Shown: positions 8,853-17,129 of the stretch, piece after piece
Numbering within the stretch: position 1 is the first letter of the stretch
Layout: every line of letters starts with the position of its first letter
Assembly (NCBI GenBank): GCA_026987025.1
Contig: JALSNJ010000026.1
Location: forward strand, 275,447-339,446
Direction: 5' to 3'
Source of the DNA: Candidatus Aminicenantota bacterium
Lineage (GTDB): Bacteria > Acidobacteriota > Aminicenantia > S016-38
Length of the DNA stretch: 64,000 nucleotides
The notes under the pieces: generated by a model
What the model saw: the letters and a program-made list of their open reading frames with translations, nothing else
What the model was told of the DNA's origin: nothing
Database searches by the model: none
Program-made: the position numbers and the translations under genes

Positions 8853-10061
8853 ATGGCAGAAAAAATAAGAGTGGAAAAAGGAAGAATAGTTGTCCCGGAC
8901 GAGCCCATAATTCCTTTTATAGAAGGGGACGGAATAGGCCCGGACATAATGTCCGCCTCCATGATAGTCTGGAACGCGGCGGTGGAGTTCGCCTACGGAG
9001 GAAAAAGAAAGGTGCACTGGAAGGAGATATACGCCGGGGAAAAGGCATATAAATTAAAGGGCGAACACCTTCCCAGGGAGACCATAGAGGCAATAAAGGA
9101 ACACATAATTGCCATAAAGGGACCCCTTACCACGCCGGTGGGAGGGGGCTACAGGAGTCTAAATGTAACCCTCCGGCAGGTTCTTGACCTTTATGCCTGC
9201 GTAAGACCAGTAAGGTGGATAAGGGGAGTTCCTTCCCCGGTGAGGAGACCGGAACTTCTGGATGTGGTCATATTCAGGGAGAACACCGAGGATGTATACG
9301 CGGGAATAGAATGGCCCCAGGGAAGTCCGGAGGCCCTGAGGATTATAAAATTCCTCCAGGAGGAAATGGGGGTGAGGGTAAGGGAGGACTCCGGCATAGG
9401 GATAAAGCCAATCTCGGAGTTCGCTACGAAGAGGCTGGTCCGAAAGGCCATCCGCTACGCCATAGAAAACGGAAGAAGGAGCGTTACCCTCGTTCATAAG
9501 GGAAACATAATGAAATACACAGAAGGGGCCTTCAAGGAGTGGGGATACCAGGTGGCTAAGGATGAGTTCGGTGAAGTTACGGTGCCGGAGTCAGAGCTTC
9601 AGGGGGAAGTCCCTGAGGGAAAAATAGTCATTAAGGACAGGATAGCGGACAACATGCTCCAGCAGATTTTAACCAGACCCGCAGAATACGATGTTATAGC
9701 CCTTCCCAACCTCAACGGGGATTACCTTTCCGATGCGGCAGCGGCCCAGGTGGGAGGCCTGGGCATGGCCCCAGGAGCCAACATAGGAGATTTCGTGGCC
9801 CTCTTTGAGGCCACCCACGGCACCGCCCCCAAATACGCCGGGCTGGACAAGGTGAATCCGGGCTCCCTCCTTCTTTCCGGGGCCATGATGTTTCGCTACA
9901 TGGGATGGGAGCAGGTGGCAGACCTCATTGAGAGGGGAATGGAGGCCGCCATAATGGACAGGAAGGTAACCTACGACCTGGCAAGACACATGGAGGGGGT
10001 CCAGCCTATAAAAACCTCGGAATTTGCCAGGGAAATAGTAAAAAGAATGGAGAATCTATAG
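8853..10061 (+). CDS. icd: Isocitrate dehydrogenase, NADP-type
   Basis: The 402-residue protein is a homodimeric decarboxylating dehydrogenase. The substrate-binding stretch is [10 protein letters not shown], where the Ser corresponds to E. coli S113. The cofactor loop [17 protein letters not shown] keeps the Lys-Tyr pair, and VTYDLARHM keeps the Tyr and Arg, that contact the 2'-phosphate of NADP in E. coli Icd. It converts isocitrate to 2-oxoglutarate, the substrate of the kor cluster at 37-39.7 kb. GGAGG precedes the ATG. Confidence 0.93.
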   Translation: MAEKIRVEKGRIVVPDEPIIPFIEGDGIGPDIMSASMIVWNAAVEFAYGGKRKVHWKEIYAGEKAYKLKGEHLPRETIEAIKEHIIAIKGPLTTPVGGGYRSLNVTLRQVLDLYACVRPVRWIRGVPSPVRRPELLDVVIFRENTEDVYAGIEWPQGSPEALRIIKFLQEEMGVRVREDSGIGIKPISEFATKRLVRKAIRYAIENGRRSVTLVHKGNIMKYTEGAFKEWGYQVAKDEFGEVTVPESELQGEVPEGKIVIKDRIADNMLQQILTRPAEYDVIALPNLNGDYLSDAAAAQVGGLGMAPGANIGDFVALFEATHGTAPKYAGLDKVNPGSLLLSGAMMFRYMGWEQVADLIERGMEAAIMDRKVTYDLARHMEGVQPIKTSEFAREIVKRMENL

Positions 10062-10069
10062 GAGGAGCC

Positions 10070-10804
10070 ATGAATTGTCCCAACTGTGGAAGGGAAGTTT
10101 CGGAGGAATTTAAATTTTGCCCCCATTGCGGTTATCCCCTCCAGGAGGAGGAGGCAGAATACTACGAAAGGATGGCCAGAAAACTCAGGGCCATGGGAAA
10201 ACTTAAGGATGCAGCGGCCTATTGCGAAAAGGCCGTCAAATTGAAACCCAACGAATATTCCCACAAAAACTTAGGGGAAATTTACTACCTCATGGGTTCC
10301 CTGCAAAAATCCATGTATCATTTAAGAAAAGCCATAGACCTCAGGCCGAATTTCACCGATGCCCACTATGCCTTAGGGATCTCATATTACAGAGCGGGGA
10401 TGATAGATGAGGCCATAAAAGAATTGGAAAAAACCCTGGAGCTCAACCAGGAATTTCTAATGGCCCATTACTGGCTGGGGGTGGCTTACTACCACATGGG
10501 AGACCTGGAAAAATCCGTAGAGCAATTCCGAAAGCTCCTGGAAAAGAACCCTGAATCCGCCATAGCCAACTATCAACTGGGGATTGCCCTATCTGCCTTG
10601 GGGAGATACGAGGAAGCCATAAAACATTTTGAAAAAATGGCTAAAATAGAACCCAACCATGCCAGCCTCTTCTATCATCTCGGCAACGCCTACTATCAGG
10701 TCCACGACCTGGAAAGGGCCAAGAAGGCCCTCAAAAAGGCCATTGACCTTAACCCCCAGGACGAAAGGGCCAAAAAGCTTTACTCCCTTATCACAGAAGG
10801 ATGA
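10070..10804 (+). CDS. Zinc-ribbon and TPR-repeat protein
   Basis: The 244-residue protein has an N-terminal zinc ribbon (CPNC at 3-6 and CPHC at about 22-25). About six TPR units of 34 residues fill residues 35-240, with recurring A-x-x-x-L-G-x-x-Y and final Pro at the usual spacing. There is no signal peptide or membrane segment, so it is probably a cytoplasmic scaffold. It sits 8 nt after icd with GGAGG before the ATG, and its stop overlaps the acyl-CoA ligase start (ATGA). The partner and role are unknown. Confidence 0.8.
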   Translation: MNCPNCGREVSEEFKFCPHCGYPLQEEEAEYYERMARKLRAMGKLKDAAAYCEKAVKLKPNEYSHKNLGEIYYLMGSLQKSMYHLRKAIDLRPNFTDAHYALGISYYRAGMIDEAIKELEKTLELNQEFLMAHYWLGVAYYHMGDLEKSVEQFRKLLEKNPESAIANYQLGIALSALGRYEEAIKHFEKMAKIEPNHASLFYHLGNAYYQVHDLERAKKALKKAIDLNPQDERAKKLYSLITEG

Positions 10805-12291
10805 GGAGCGGAAACTTAGCTGAAACCATCCTCCTTTCCCCCGCCTCCCCCCAGGAACCCGCCATATTCTTTGAGGGCCAGAAGATAACCTACGGGGAGC
10901 TTAGGAGGAGGATAAATTCTCTGGCATCCTCCCTTAGAAGGGCCGGGGTAAAAACCGGAGTGCATGTGGGCCTGGTCTTTCCCAATTTCCCCGACTTTGT
11001 CTTCTCCTATTTCGCAGTCCTGGCCGCCGGAGGAGTGGTGGTGCCGGTGAATCCTATCTTCAAGCCCTATGAAATGGGTTATATACTCTCCCACTCCGAT
11101 GCTAAAATAGTTCTTTATTCCAGATTCTTTGAGGCCACAGTGAAGGAATCCGCTCCAGAGGGAACTCTTCTGGCCGACGACCTGGTCCTTTCCCAGTGGA
11201 TGGAGAAGGAGGAGGAATTTTCCCCCGTTCCCAGGGAAAAGGACGACCTGGCGGTGATAATGTACACCTCCGGAACCACCGGAAGGCCCAAGGGAGCCAT
11301 GCTTTCCCACGGGAACCTATTGGCGGACTCCGAGGCAGTAATAGAAGGGCTGAAGCTAGAGAAGGAAGATGTCATGCTCACCGTCCTCCCCCTCTTCCAC
11401 TCCTTCGGAGCCATGGTGGGAATGATTTCCCCGCTCAGAAGAGGTGCAAAAACAGCCCTGGTCCCCAGGTTCACCCCAGAGGCAATCGTAAAAGCCATAA
11501 AGCAATACGGAGTCACCATATTCCCCGGGGTTCCCTCCATGTTTGCCCTTCTCAACCGAATTAAGGACATATCTCGCCAGGACCTTCCCTCCCTTAAGTA
11601 TTGCATAAGCGGAGGAGCTCCCCTTCCCCTGGAGGTCATGGAGGAGTTTGAAAGGAAATTCGGGGTTCCCATATACGAGGGAGACGGCCCCACCGAATGC
11701 AGCCCTGTCACCAGCGTTAACCCCATAGGGGGTAAGAGGAAACCCGGTTCCATAGGACTTCCCATAAAAAATGTGGAGATGGAGATCGCCGACGATGAGG
11801 GGAACTTCCTCCCCCCAGGAGAGATAGGGGAAATCGTGGTGAGGGGCCCCAATGTTTTCCTGGGTTACTACAAGGACCCGGAGGCCACCCGCAAGGCCTT
11901 CTTCGGCCAATGGTTCAGAACCGGAGACCTGGGGAAAAAGGACGAGGAGGGCTATTTCTACATAATTGACCGAAAGAAGGACATGATAATCGTGGACGGC
12001 CTTAATGTATATCCCAGGGAGGTGGAGGAACTACTTTATAAAATTCCGGAGATAGCCGAGGCAGCGGTGGTGGGAAGACCCCATCCCCTCCACGGGGAAA
12101 TTCCCGTGGCCTTCCTTTCTCTGAAGGAAGGGTCCAGCTGGGACGAGGAACGGGCAAAACAGTTCTTAAGGGAGAACCTCGCCCAATACAAAATCCCTAA
12201 GAAATTTTACATCCTGGACTCTCTCCCCAAAACCCCCACCGGCAAAATATCCAAGGTGGAGCTCAGGAGGTTCCTTGAAAATAACCTTTGA
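10801..12291 (+). CDS. AMP-forming acyl-CoA synthetase (FadD-like)
   Basis: The 496-residue protein is of the ANL superfamily. Its phosphate-binding loop is YTSGTTGRPKG (155-165), followed by an acyl-binding region with YEGDGPTECSP, the hinge motif FRTGDLGKKDEEGYFYIIDR and the catalytic lysine K482 in PTGKISKVELR. It activates a carboxylic acid with ATP and loads it on CoA. Overall form suggests a medium- or long-chain fatty acid, but the substrate is not determined. It overlaps the genes on both sides, the downstream ubiquitin-like gene by 17 nt. Confidence 0.88.
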   Translation: MRSGNLAETILLSPASPQEPAIFFEGQKITYGELRRRINSLASSLRRAGVKTGVHVGLVFPNFPDFVFSYFAVLAAGGVVVPVNPIFKPYEMGYILSHSDAKIVLYSRFFEATVKESAPEGTLLADDLVLSQWMEKEEEFSPVPREKDDLAVIMYTSGTTGRPKGAMLSHGNLLADSEAVIEGLKLEKEDVMLTVLPLFHSFGAMVGMISPLRRGAKTALVPRFTPEAIVKAIKQYGVTIFPGVPSMFALLNRIKDISRQDLPSLKYCISGGAPLPLEVMEEFERKFGVPIYEGDGPTECSPVTSVNPIGGKRKPGSIGLPIKNVEMEIADDEGNFLPPGEIGEIVVRGPNVFLGYYKDPEATRKAFFGQWFRTGDLGKKDEEGYFYIIDRKKDMIIVDGLNVYPREVEELLYKIPEIAEAAVVGRPHPLHGEIPVAFLSLKEGSSWDEERAKQFLRENLAQYKIPKKFYILDSLPKTPTGKISKVELRRFLENNL

Positions 12292-12472
12292 CGGTAAGGA
12301 AGTGGAAATACCCGAAAGAAGGATAAGGGTTAAAGAACTTCTAAAAAAATTGGGGGCCGACGAGCTTTATTTTTTAGTAATAGATCTGGAAAGGGGAAAG
12401 CTCCTGACCAACGATAAGGTTATAAAGGAAGGGGACAGGGTGGAGATTCGCTCCACCCTCTCCTGGGGTTAG
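12275..12472 (+). CDS. Small ubiquitin-like (MoaD/ThiS fold) protein
   Basis: This 65-residue protein starts at a TTG inside the acyl-CoA ligase gene. The pattern (a KITFDGKEVEIPE strand pair, a VKELLKKLG helix, LTNDKVIKEGDRVEIRSTL) is the beta-grasp fold of MoaD, ThiS and archaeal SAMP proteins. Those carriers normally end in Gly-Gly for C-terminal adenylation. This one ends S-W-G, with only one glycine. No E1-like (ThiF/MoeB) gene is nearby. Its stop codon lies in the first copy of the 27-bp repeat at 12469. Confidence 0.72.
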   Translation: MKITFDGKEVEIPERRIRVKELLKKLGADELYFLVIDLERGKLLTNDKVIKEGDRVEIRSTLSWG

Positions 12473-12495
12473 CGAAGAACCAGAGGGGTGGGGAT
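12469..12495. repeat. 27-bp direct repeat, copy 1
   Basis: Begins TTAGCGAAGAACC and ends GGGGAT. It is identical to 15705-15731, which is the 3' end of the rsmF-type gene read from the other strand. This copy is a stray gene end: it starts in the last codon of the ubiquitin-like gene and runs into non-coding DNA. Confidence 0.95.
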
Positions 12496-12568
12496 TTTTA
12501 CTCAATGGATTTTATCTTAAACATGTGATATATTTGGGCGATATTTAGAACCGAAGGGAGGAGTTACG

Positions 12569-15151
12569 ATGAAAAAATTGCTTATCCTTTTATTTTTAGG
12601 TGGCGGTCTACTGGCTTTCACCCTCCATCAGGGCTATTTTGAGAAGAACCTGGGCCAATGGAATAGGAAGGTAGTTTTTCTGGGAAGACATCCAAATTAC
12701 AACATATGGATTCTGCGGGATTCTCTGGTTATTTCCTCCAGGGATGGGAAAAATTCTGTGGCCCTCAGGTTTGTAAGGGGAAAAGCCTCAAAGGTCTCAG
12801 GAATATTGCCCCTGGTCTTTAAGCTTAACTACCTCCGGGGAAACAAAAGGGTAAAATCCGTTCCCACATTCAAAGGAGTTAAATTAAAAGAAGTATGGCC
12901 TGGTATAAATCTTACATTTTACTTCAATGAAAAAGGTCAGCTTGAATTTGATGTAGAAGTTTTCCCTACCTCAAAACATTCTGAACCCAGAATCAAGGCA
13001 TCGGCAGAAGAGATAGAGATCAAGGACGAGAAAATAATATTAATGAGTTCTCCTCTTAAATTTTGCCTCCGAATCCCTAAGGCAATTTTGGTGCAGGAAG
13101 ACAGCGTAAGGGAGGTTAAGGTCCGCTTTTCTCCCCTGGGAGAGAAGGAGTTTAGTTTCAGGATGCCGGATTCAAAAGCCCCCGTCGTCATTGACCCCCT
13201 TTTCATAGACTACTCCACCTATTCAGGAGGCTCCAATTATGACTACGCCTACGGAAATTTTGTTGACAGATATGGAAATCATTATATAACCGGATGGACT
13301 TTCTCCTCTGATTTCCCCACAACTCCCGGCAGTTTCCAAGATGCAAAACCAGGGCATTGGGATGCCTTTCTGGTAAAAATCTCCAAAGATGGAAATACCC
13401 CAATTTTTGCCACATATATCGGGGGAAGCAGCATTGATGTTGCCTACGATGTGGTGGTGGACGAGAAGGGATACATCTATATGGGAGGGGCCACCTGGTC
13501 CGACGATTTCCCCCTTAAAGCTCCTCTTCAACCCGTCCGGGGGGGAGCACACGATTGTTTTATTACAGAATTAACCCCTGATGGATCTTCCCTTGTGTTT
13601 TCCACATATTGGGGAGGCTCTAACTGGGATTGGGTTTTTGGCCTGGGGCTTACCCGAACCCGGGATATAATCTTCACCGGGGTAACCCGTTCCCCGGACT
13701 TTCCTGTAATCGCCCCTGTCCAGAGCTCCTTTGGAGGTGGAGACGATGCCATCCTTGTAAAATTCTCGCCGGATGGAGCAGGGGTGGTCTTCTCCACTTA
13801 TCTCGGGGGAACCGGCAACGAATGGGGATATGGAGTAGCCTCCGACGATTTCGGTAATGTCTATATATCTGGATGGACCGATTCTCCTGATTTTCCCATT
13901 GCAAAACCTTTCCAGGGAACTATAGGTGGTGGAGAGGATGCCTTCTTCGCCAAGATTAAACCTACTGGTTTTTCTATGGTTTTTTCCTCTTTCCTCGGAG
14001 GTAGCGGAAACGACAGGTCCTTTGGAATTGATGTGGACCCCGTGGGAGACATATATCTCAGCGGAAGCACGGATTCTCCTGATTTTCCCCTTCGCAGGGC
14101 TTTCCAATCCACTCTGGCAGGAGGTAAAGATGGCTTTATAACCAAAATCTTCCGCTCCGGAAACAGTCTCATTTATTCAACCTACATCGGAGGGAGCAAT
14201 GACGATGAGGCTATCGAAATAAAGATAAACGAACTGAGGGAAGCCACTGTCTGTGGAGGTACCTCCTCTTCGGATTTTCCGGCAAAGGATGAAACCTTTT
14301 CATATAATGGAAGCTGGGATGCCTTCGTCCTTCGTCTCTCCCGATCAGGTTCCTCCTTAGTTTTCTCCACCATCATAGGGGGAAGTGCAGATGAAGAAGC
14401 CTTTGCTTTAAGTTTGGGCGGAAGGGGAGCCATCTACATCGCCGGAGGAACAAATTCAGTGGATTTTCCTGTCCTTACTCCCCTTCAGGGGACTCTTGCA
14501 GGTAGTTATGATTCCTTTGCCTCAAAGTTTACCTTCAATTACATCCCAATAGTCATTATCAATGGGCCTAAAAATTTCTGCCTGTCTGGCTCCGAAAAAA
14601 GAATCCCTCTTGATGGAAGGGATTCCTATGATAAGGATGGCAGAATAGTTCTTTACAGATGGAACCTGGAAAGTAAACCGGCAGGTTCCTCTGCTTTTAT
14701 TAAGGCCGAAGGAGAGCAAGCCTATCTATACCCGGACCTGCCGGGGAAATACGAGGTTTCCTTAAGGGTTATGGACAATGGGGGACTGTGGTCTAAAAAA
14801 ACTTCCTTCTCTCTGAAAGTTCTAAAGAGTAAGTTTACCCTGCTTATGGAAATTTTCAGAGGAGAAGAAAGTGCATGGATAATAAAAAAGGACTATGCCC
14901 TCATAACCCTCAGGTTAAAGTCGGGTGGGCCTTGTGGAGAGAAAATAACCCTGATAAAGGTAAAAAGGAAATCCCGAACAGAAGAAAAGATGGTGAAGGA
15001 AATCAGGATCGAAGAATTTACATCCCAGGGCGAATATCTAATCTACAGATTTTACGATAAATACCTGGAAAAAGGTGAAAGTTACATATACTCAGCAGAA
15101 GCCTACGACTCCGAGGGTAACCTCTTAATAGTTAAAAAGGCGGAGATTTAA
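12569..15151 (+). CDS. Secreted SBBP-repeat seven-bladed beta-propeller protein
   Basis: The product has 860 residues. Residues 1-17 form a signal peptide (MKKLLILLFLGGGLLAF). Residues about 20-210 match the conserved domain commonly found before SBBP repeats. Residues 212-657 hold seven repeats of about 64 residues, each with a (V/I)FSTYxGGS start, a central G-T/W-x-S-x-DFP and a closing D-x-F-x-x-K. A PKD-like domain (about 665-760, RDSYDKDGRIVLYRWNLE) and a beta-rich C-terminal domain follow. It is probably exported to the periplasm or cell surface. GGGAGGAG precedes the ATG, and a possible extended -10 (TGATATATT, 12526-12534) lies upstream. Function is not known. Confidence 0.87.
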   Translation: MKKLLILLFLGGGLLAFTLHQGYFEKNLGQWNRKVVFLGRHPNYNIWILRDSLVISSRDGKNSVALRFVRGKASKVSGILPLVFKLNYLRGNKRVKSVPTFKGVKLKEVWPGINLTFYFNEKGQLEFDVEVFPTSKHSEPRIKASAEEIEIKDEKIILMSSPLKFCLRIPKAILVQEDSVREVKVRFSPLGEKEFSFRMPDSKAPVVIDPLFIDYSTYSGGSNYDYAYGNFVDRYGNHYITGWTFSSDFPTTPGSFQDAKPGHWDAFLVKISKDGNTPIFATYIGGSSIDVAYDVVVDEKGYIYMGGATWSDDFPLKAPLQPVRGGAHDCFITELTPDGSSLVFSTYWGGSNWDWVFGLGLTRTRDIIFTGVTRSPDFPVIAPVQSSFGGGDDAILVKFSPDGAGVVFSTYLGGTGNEWGYGVASDDFGNVYISGWTDSPDFPIAKPFQGTIGGGEDAFFAKIKPTGFSMVFSSFLGGSGNDRSFGIDVDPVGDIYLSGSTDSPDFPLRRAFQSTLAGGKDGFITKIFRSGNSLIYSTYIGGSNDDEAIEIKINELREATVCGGTSSSDFPAKDETFSYNGSWDAFVLRLSRSGSSLVFSTIIGGSADEEAFALSLGGRGAIYIAGGTNSVDFPVLTPLQGTLAGSYDSFASKFTFNYIPIVIINGPKNFCLSGSEKRIPLDGRDSYDKDGRIVLYRWNLESKPAGSSAFIKAEGEQAYLYPDLPGKYEVSLRVMDNGGLWSKKTSFSLKVLKSKFTLLMEIFRGEESAWIIKKDYALITLRLKSGGPCGEKITLIKVKRKSRTEEKMVKEIRIEEFTSQGEYLIYRFYDKYLEKGESYIYSAEAYDSEGNLLIVKKAEI
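13202..14539 (+). repeat. Seven tandem SBBP repeats (period about 192 bp)
   Basis: The repeats start at codons 212, 279, 343, 407, 471, 535 and 598 of the propeller gene. Unit length is 60-67 codons, mostly 64. DNA identity between units is only moderate, so this is an old protein repeat and not a recent tandem duplication. Confidence 0.85.
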
Positions 15152-15160
15152 GGAGGGGAA

Positions 15161-15685
15161 ATGAAAAGATTGTTTTTTCTGCTTTTAAGCCTGAGCTTAG
15201 CGGCCGGGGAGATTTCCTTTCTCGGAGGTTTCATGGGGAAAGAGGACAAAAACTTTAAGGAAATTTACGGAAAAGGCGGCAATTTCTGGGGAATAAAGGC
15301 ACAATGGAAGGTAAAGGCTTTTTTCCCCTATTTATCCTATGAGCGATTTGAAAGGGAAGGAAAAACACTCTTCTTTAAAGAACCCGCAAAGACCGTCCAT
15401 CAATATCTGGGAGCCGGATTATCCTTCAAAAAGAACTTAAAGGGAAAACTCTGGGGAATTTTAGGAGCGGGGTTCGTCTACATAGTCTATGAAGAAGAGG
15501 CTTTAGGTGAGAAGATCAGGGACGAATGTCCGGGGGCGGAAGCGGCCCTGGGTTTTCGGTATTATCTGGGGAAATTTTTCCTGGGGGTTTACGGTGGCTA
15601 TATTTGGGGCAAAGATAAAATCGGTAGAGAAAAAATAAATTTCAACGGCCCTAAGGGGTACTTGGAAGCGGGAATTATTTTTTAG
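15161..15685 (+). CDS. Small exported, probable outer-membrane beta-barrel protein
   Basis: The 174-residue protein has a signal peptide (about residues 1-16, MKRLFFLLLSLSLAAG). After it come alternating hydrophobic/polar strands rich in Tyr, Phe and Gly (WKVKAFFPYLSYERF, GAGFVYIVYEE, FFLGVYGGYIWG). It ends in a strand with a terminal phenylalanine (GYLEAGIIF), as expected of an outer-membrane barrel inserted by BamA. It lies 9 nt after the SBBP gene with AAGGAGG before the start, so the two probably form one unit. No specific family recognised. Confidence 0.65.
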   Translation: MKRLFFLLLSLSLAAGEISFLGGFMGKEDKNFKEIYGKGGNFWGIKAQWKVKAFFPYLSYERFEREGKTLFFKEPAKTVHQYLGAGLSFKKNLKGKLWGILGAGFVYIVYEEEALGEKIRDECPGAEAALGFRYYLGKFFLGVYGGYIWGKDKIGREKINFNGPKGYLEAGIIF

Positions 15686-15706
15686 AGGAGCTTAAAACCT
15701 CTTTTT
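15684..15706 (+). terminator. Possible Rho-independent terminator of the SBBP unit
   Basis: A short inverted repeat, AGAGG (15684-15688) and CCTCT (15698-15702), has a 9-nt loop and is followed by four T residues. The 5-bp stem is weak. Confidence 0.35.
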
Positions 15707-15731
15707 AGCGAAGAACCAGAGGGGTGGGGAT
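15705..15731. repeat. 27-bp direct repeat, copy 2 (rsmF 3' end)
   Basis: Same sequence and orientation as 12469-12495. Here it encodes the last nine codons, including the stop, of the minus-strand methyltransferase gene, so this is the functional copy. Confidence 0.95.
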
Positions 15732-17129
15732 CTTGTTGAGGAGGACCTTTTCGTTTCTTTTTCCCCAACCCAGGGGATGGCCTTTGAAGAAGATGGGAAC
15801 ATATTCCGGGGACCCCTCCGGGGCGGGAAGGTTTTCCCCGTAAGCAAAGCGATGCGCCGTCTCTTCGTCCACCTCCCAGGCAACCTCCCTGAAGAGATGG
15901 GGAAAGGCCATCAAAAAAGCGTGGGTTGGCCTCATCTGGCCGCTGGAGTAAACCCTCACCGCCTTTACCCCTACCCTGTTGAAAACCGCCCTTTCAAAAA
16001 GCCGAGAGAAGTCCTCAGTATGAACCCAGATGTGATCTCCGGAGAGGAAAAGTCTGGTTTCCCTGAAGAACTCCCCTGCCCCATAGGGCCTGAAAAATTC
16101 CTCTAACTTCCTCCTCAGGTCCTTATCCACCTCCCTCCCAAGAACCCGTCCCCGGGGAGTTCTTCCCCTCCTCACCGAAGCGGGTAAAGTTTCCCGGACC
16201 TTTTTTATTTTGAAGATGGTAAAGGCCTCGGTGTCGTTTAGGAAGGGCCATATCCTCAGGATCTTCCTTACCTCTGGATGAAACCTGGTGCCCTCAAATT
16301 CCTCCACCCCCGCCATTGCCCTGAGTCCTTTAAGGGAAGCCTCCTCAACCTCAATTTGAGAGGGGAAGGCCTCCAGGGCGTAGGTGAGGATGGCCTCGTT
16401 TTCCTCCGGCGTCATGGTGCAGGTGGAGTAAACCAGGGTGCCTCCGGGCTTGAGAGAATGGATGGCGGAGACTATCAGGGATTTCTGAACATTCTGTGCT
16501 CTTCTGATATAGGAAAGGTTCCAGTATTTTTTGAAAAAGCTCTCGTCCTTTCTGGTGCTTCCCTCCGCAGAACAGGGTGCATCCAGAAGGACCCTGTCAA
16601 AGAAGTTGGGAAACCTCCACCCGAAGGTATTACCCCTGAGGACTGAAAGGGCGGAATTCCTTACCCCCATCCTCTCCAGGTTTCCCACAAGGACCTTGGC
16701 CCTGTAGAGCAGGGGTTCGTTCACCACCAATATGCCTCTGCCTTCCATGAGCGCCGCCAGATGGGTGGACTTCCCTCCGGGGGCGGCGGCCATGTCCAGG
16801 ACGAATTCTCCTGGTCGGGGACCCAGAAGCTCCGGTGGGGCCATGGAGGAGGCATCCTGAATGTAATAAAGCCCCATGTTGTGATACAGAAGCTTCCCCG
16901 GGGAGCTGTCCCCCTCCACCCAGAACCCCGCCGGGCACCAGGGAATGGGCTTTAAGGAGAAACCCTCTTTCTCCAGAAGGGACCTCAGGCGATCCACGGA
17001 AATTTTAAGGGTGTTCACCCTCAGGGACCTTCTCAGAGGAAGGAAGACGAATTTCAACAGCTCCTCTAAGAGTTCCTCCCCCAGAATCTCCCTATATCTT
17101 GCTGAAAAATCCTTGGGGACTTCAGCCAT
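15705..17129 (-). CDS. rsmF: RsmF/YebU-type rRNA (cytosine-C5) methyltransferase
   Basis: The start was set at the ATG at 17129, overlapping the ugd stop by 8 nt, because a longer frame to 17219 lies within ugd and adds no homology. The protein then has 474 residues. The SAM site is AAAPGGKS (114-121), motif IV is DAPCS with Cys186, and motif VI is STC with catalytic Cys237, the two-cysteine signature of RNA m5C methylases. A C-terminal PUA-like region (about 330-474) resembles RsmF, which methylates 16S rRNA C1407 in E. coli. The exact target here is inferred. Confidence 0.85.
   Translation of the reverse strand: MAEVPKDFSARYREILGEELLEELLKFVFLPLRRSLRVNTLKISVDRLRSLLEKEGFSLKPIPWCPAGFWVEGDSSPGKLLYHNMGLYYIQDASSMAPPELLGPRPGEFVLDMAAAPGGKSTHLAALMEGRGILVVNEPLLYRAKVLVGNLERMGVRNSALSVLRGNTFGWRFPNFFDRVLLDAPCSAEGSTRKDESFFKKYWNLSYIRRAQNVQKSLIVSAIHSLKPGGTLVYSTCTMTPEENEAILTYALEAFPSQIEVEEASLKGLRAMAGVEEFEGTRFHPEVRKILRIWPFLNDTEAFTIFKIKKVRETLPASVRRGRTPRGRVLGREVDKDLRRKLEEFFRPYGAGEFFRETRLFLSGDHIWVHTEDFSRLFERAVFNRVGVKAVRVYSSGQMRPTHAFLMAFPHLFREVAWEVDEETAHRFAYGENLPAPEGSPEYVPIFFKGHPLGWGKRNEKVLLNKIPTPLVLR

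Larger units (their letters stand above)
12496..15704. other. Repeat-bounded inserted segment carrying two envelope genes
   Basis: The DNA between the two 27-bp repeats holds only the SBBP propeller gene and a small envelope-protein gene. It separates two genes whose stop codons would overlap if the segment were absent. The SBBP gene looks somewhat more A/T-rich than its flanks. No integrase, transposase or terminal inverted repeat was found inside, so the mechanism is unknown. Confidence 0.6.

Noticed and set aside
13571..14107. Open frame of 178 codons on the minus strand within the SBBP gene.
   Set aside because: It reflects the periodic composition of the propeller repeats on the opposite strand.
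13202..14539. Regular repeats that might suggest a CRISPR array.
   Set aside because: Units are about 192 bp, imperfect, in frame and encode propeller blades; no short identical repeats with spacers exist.
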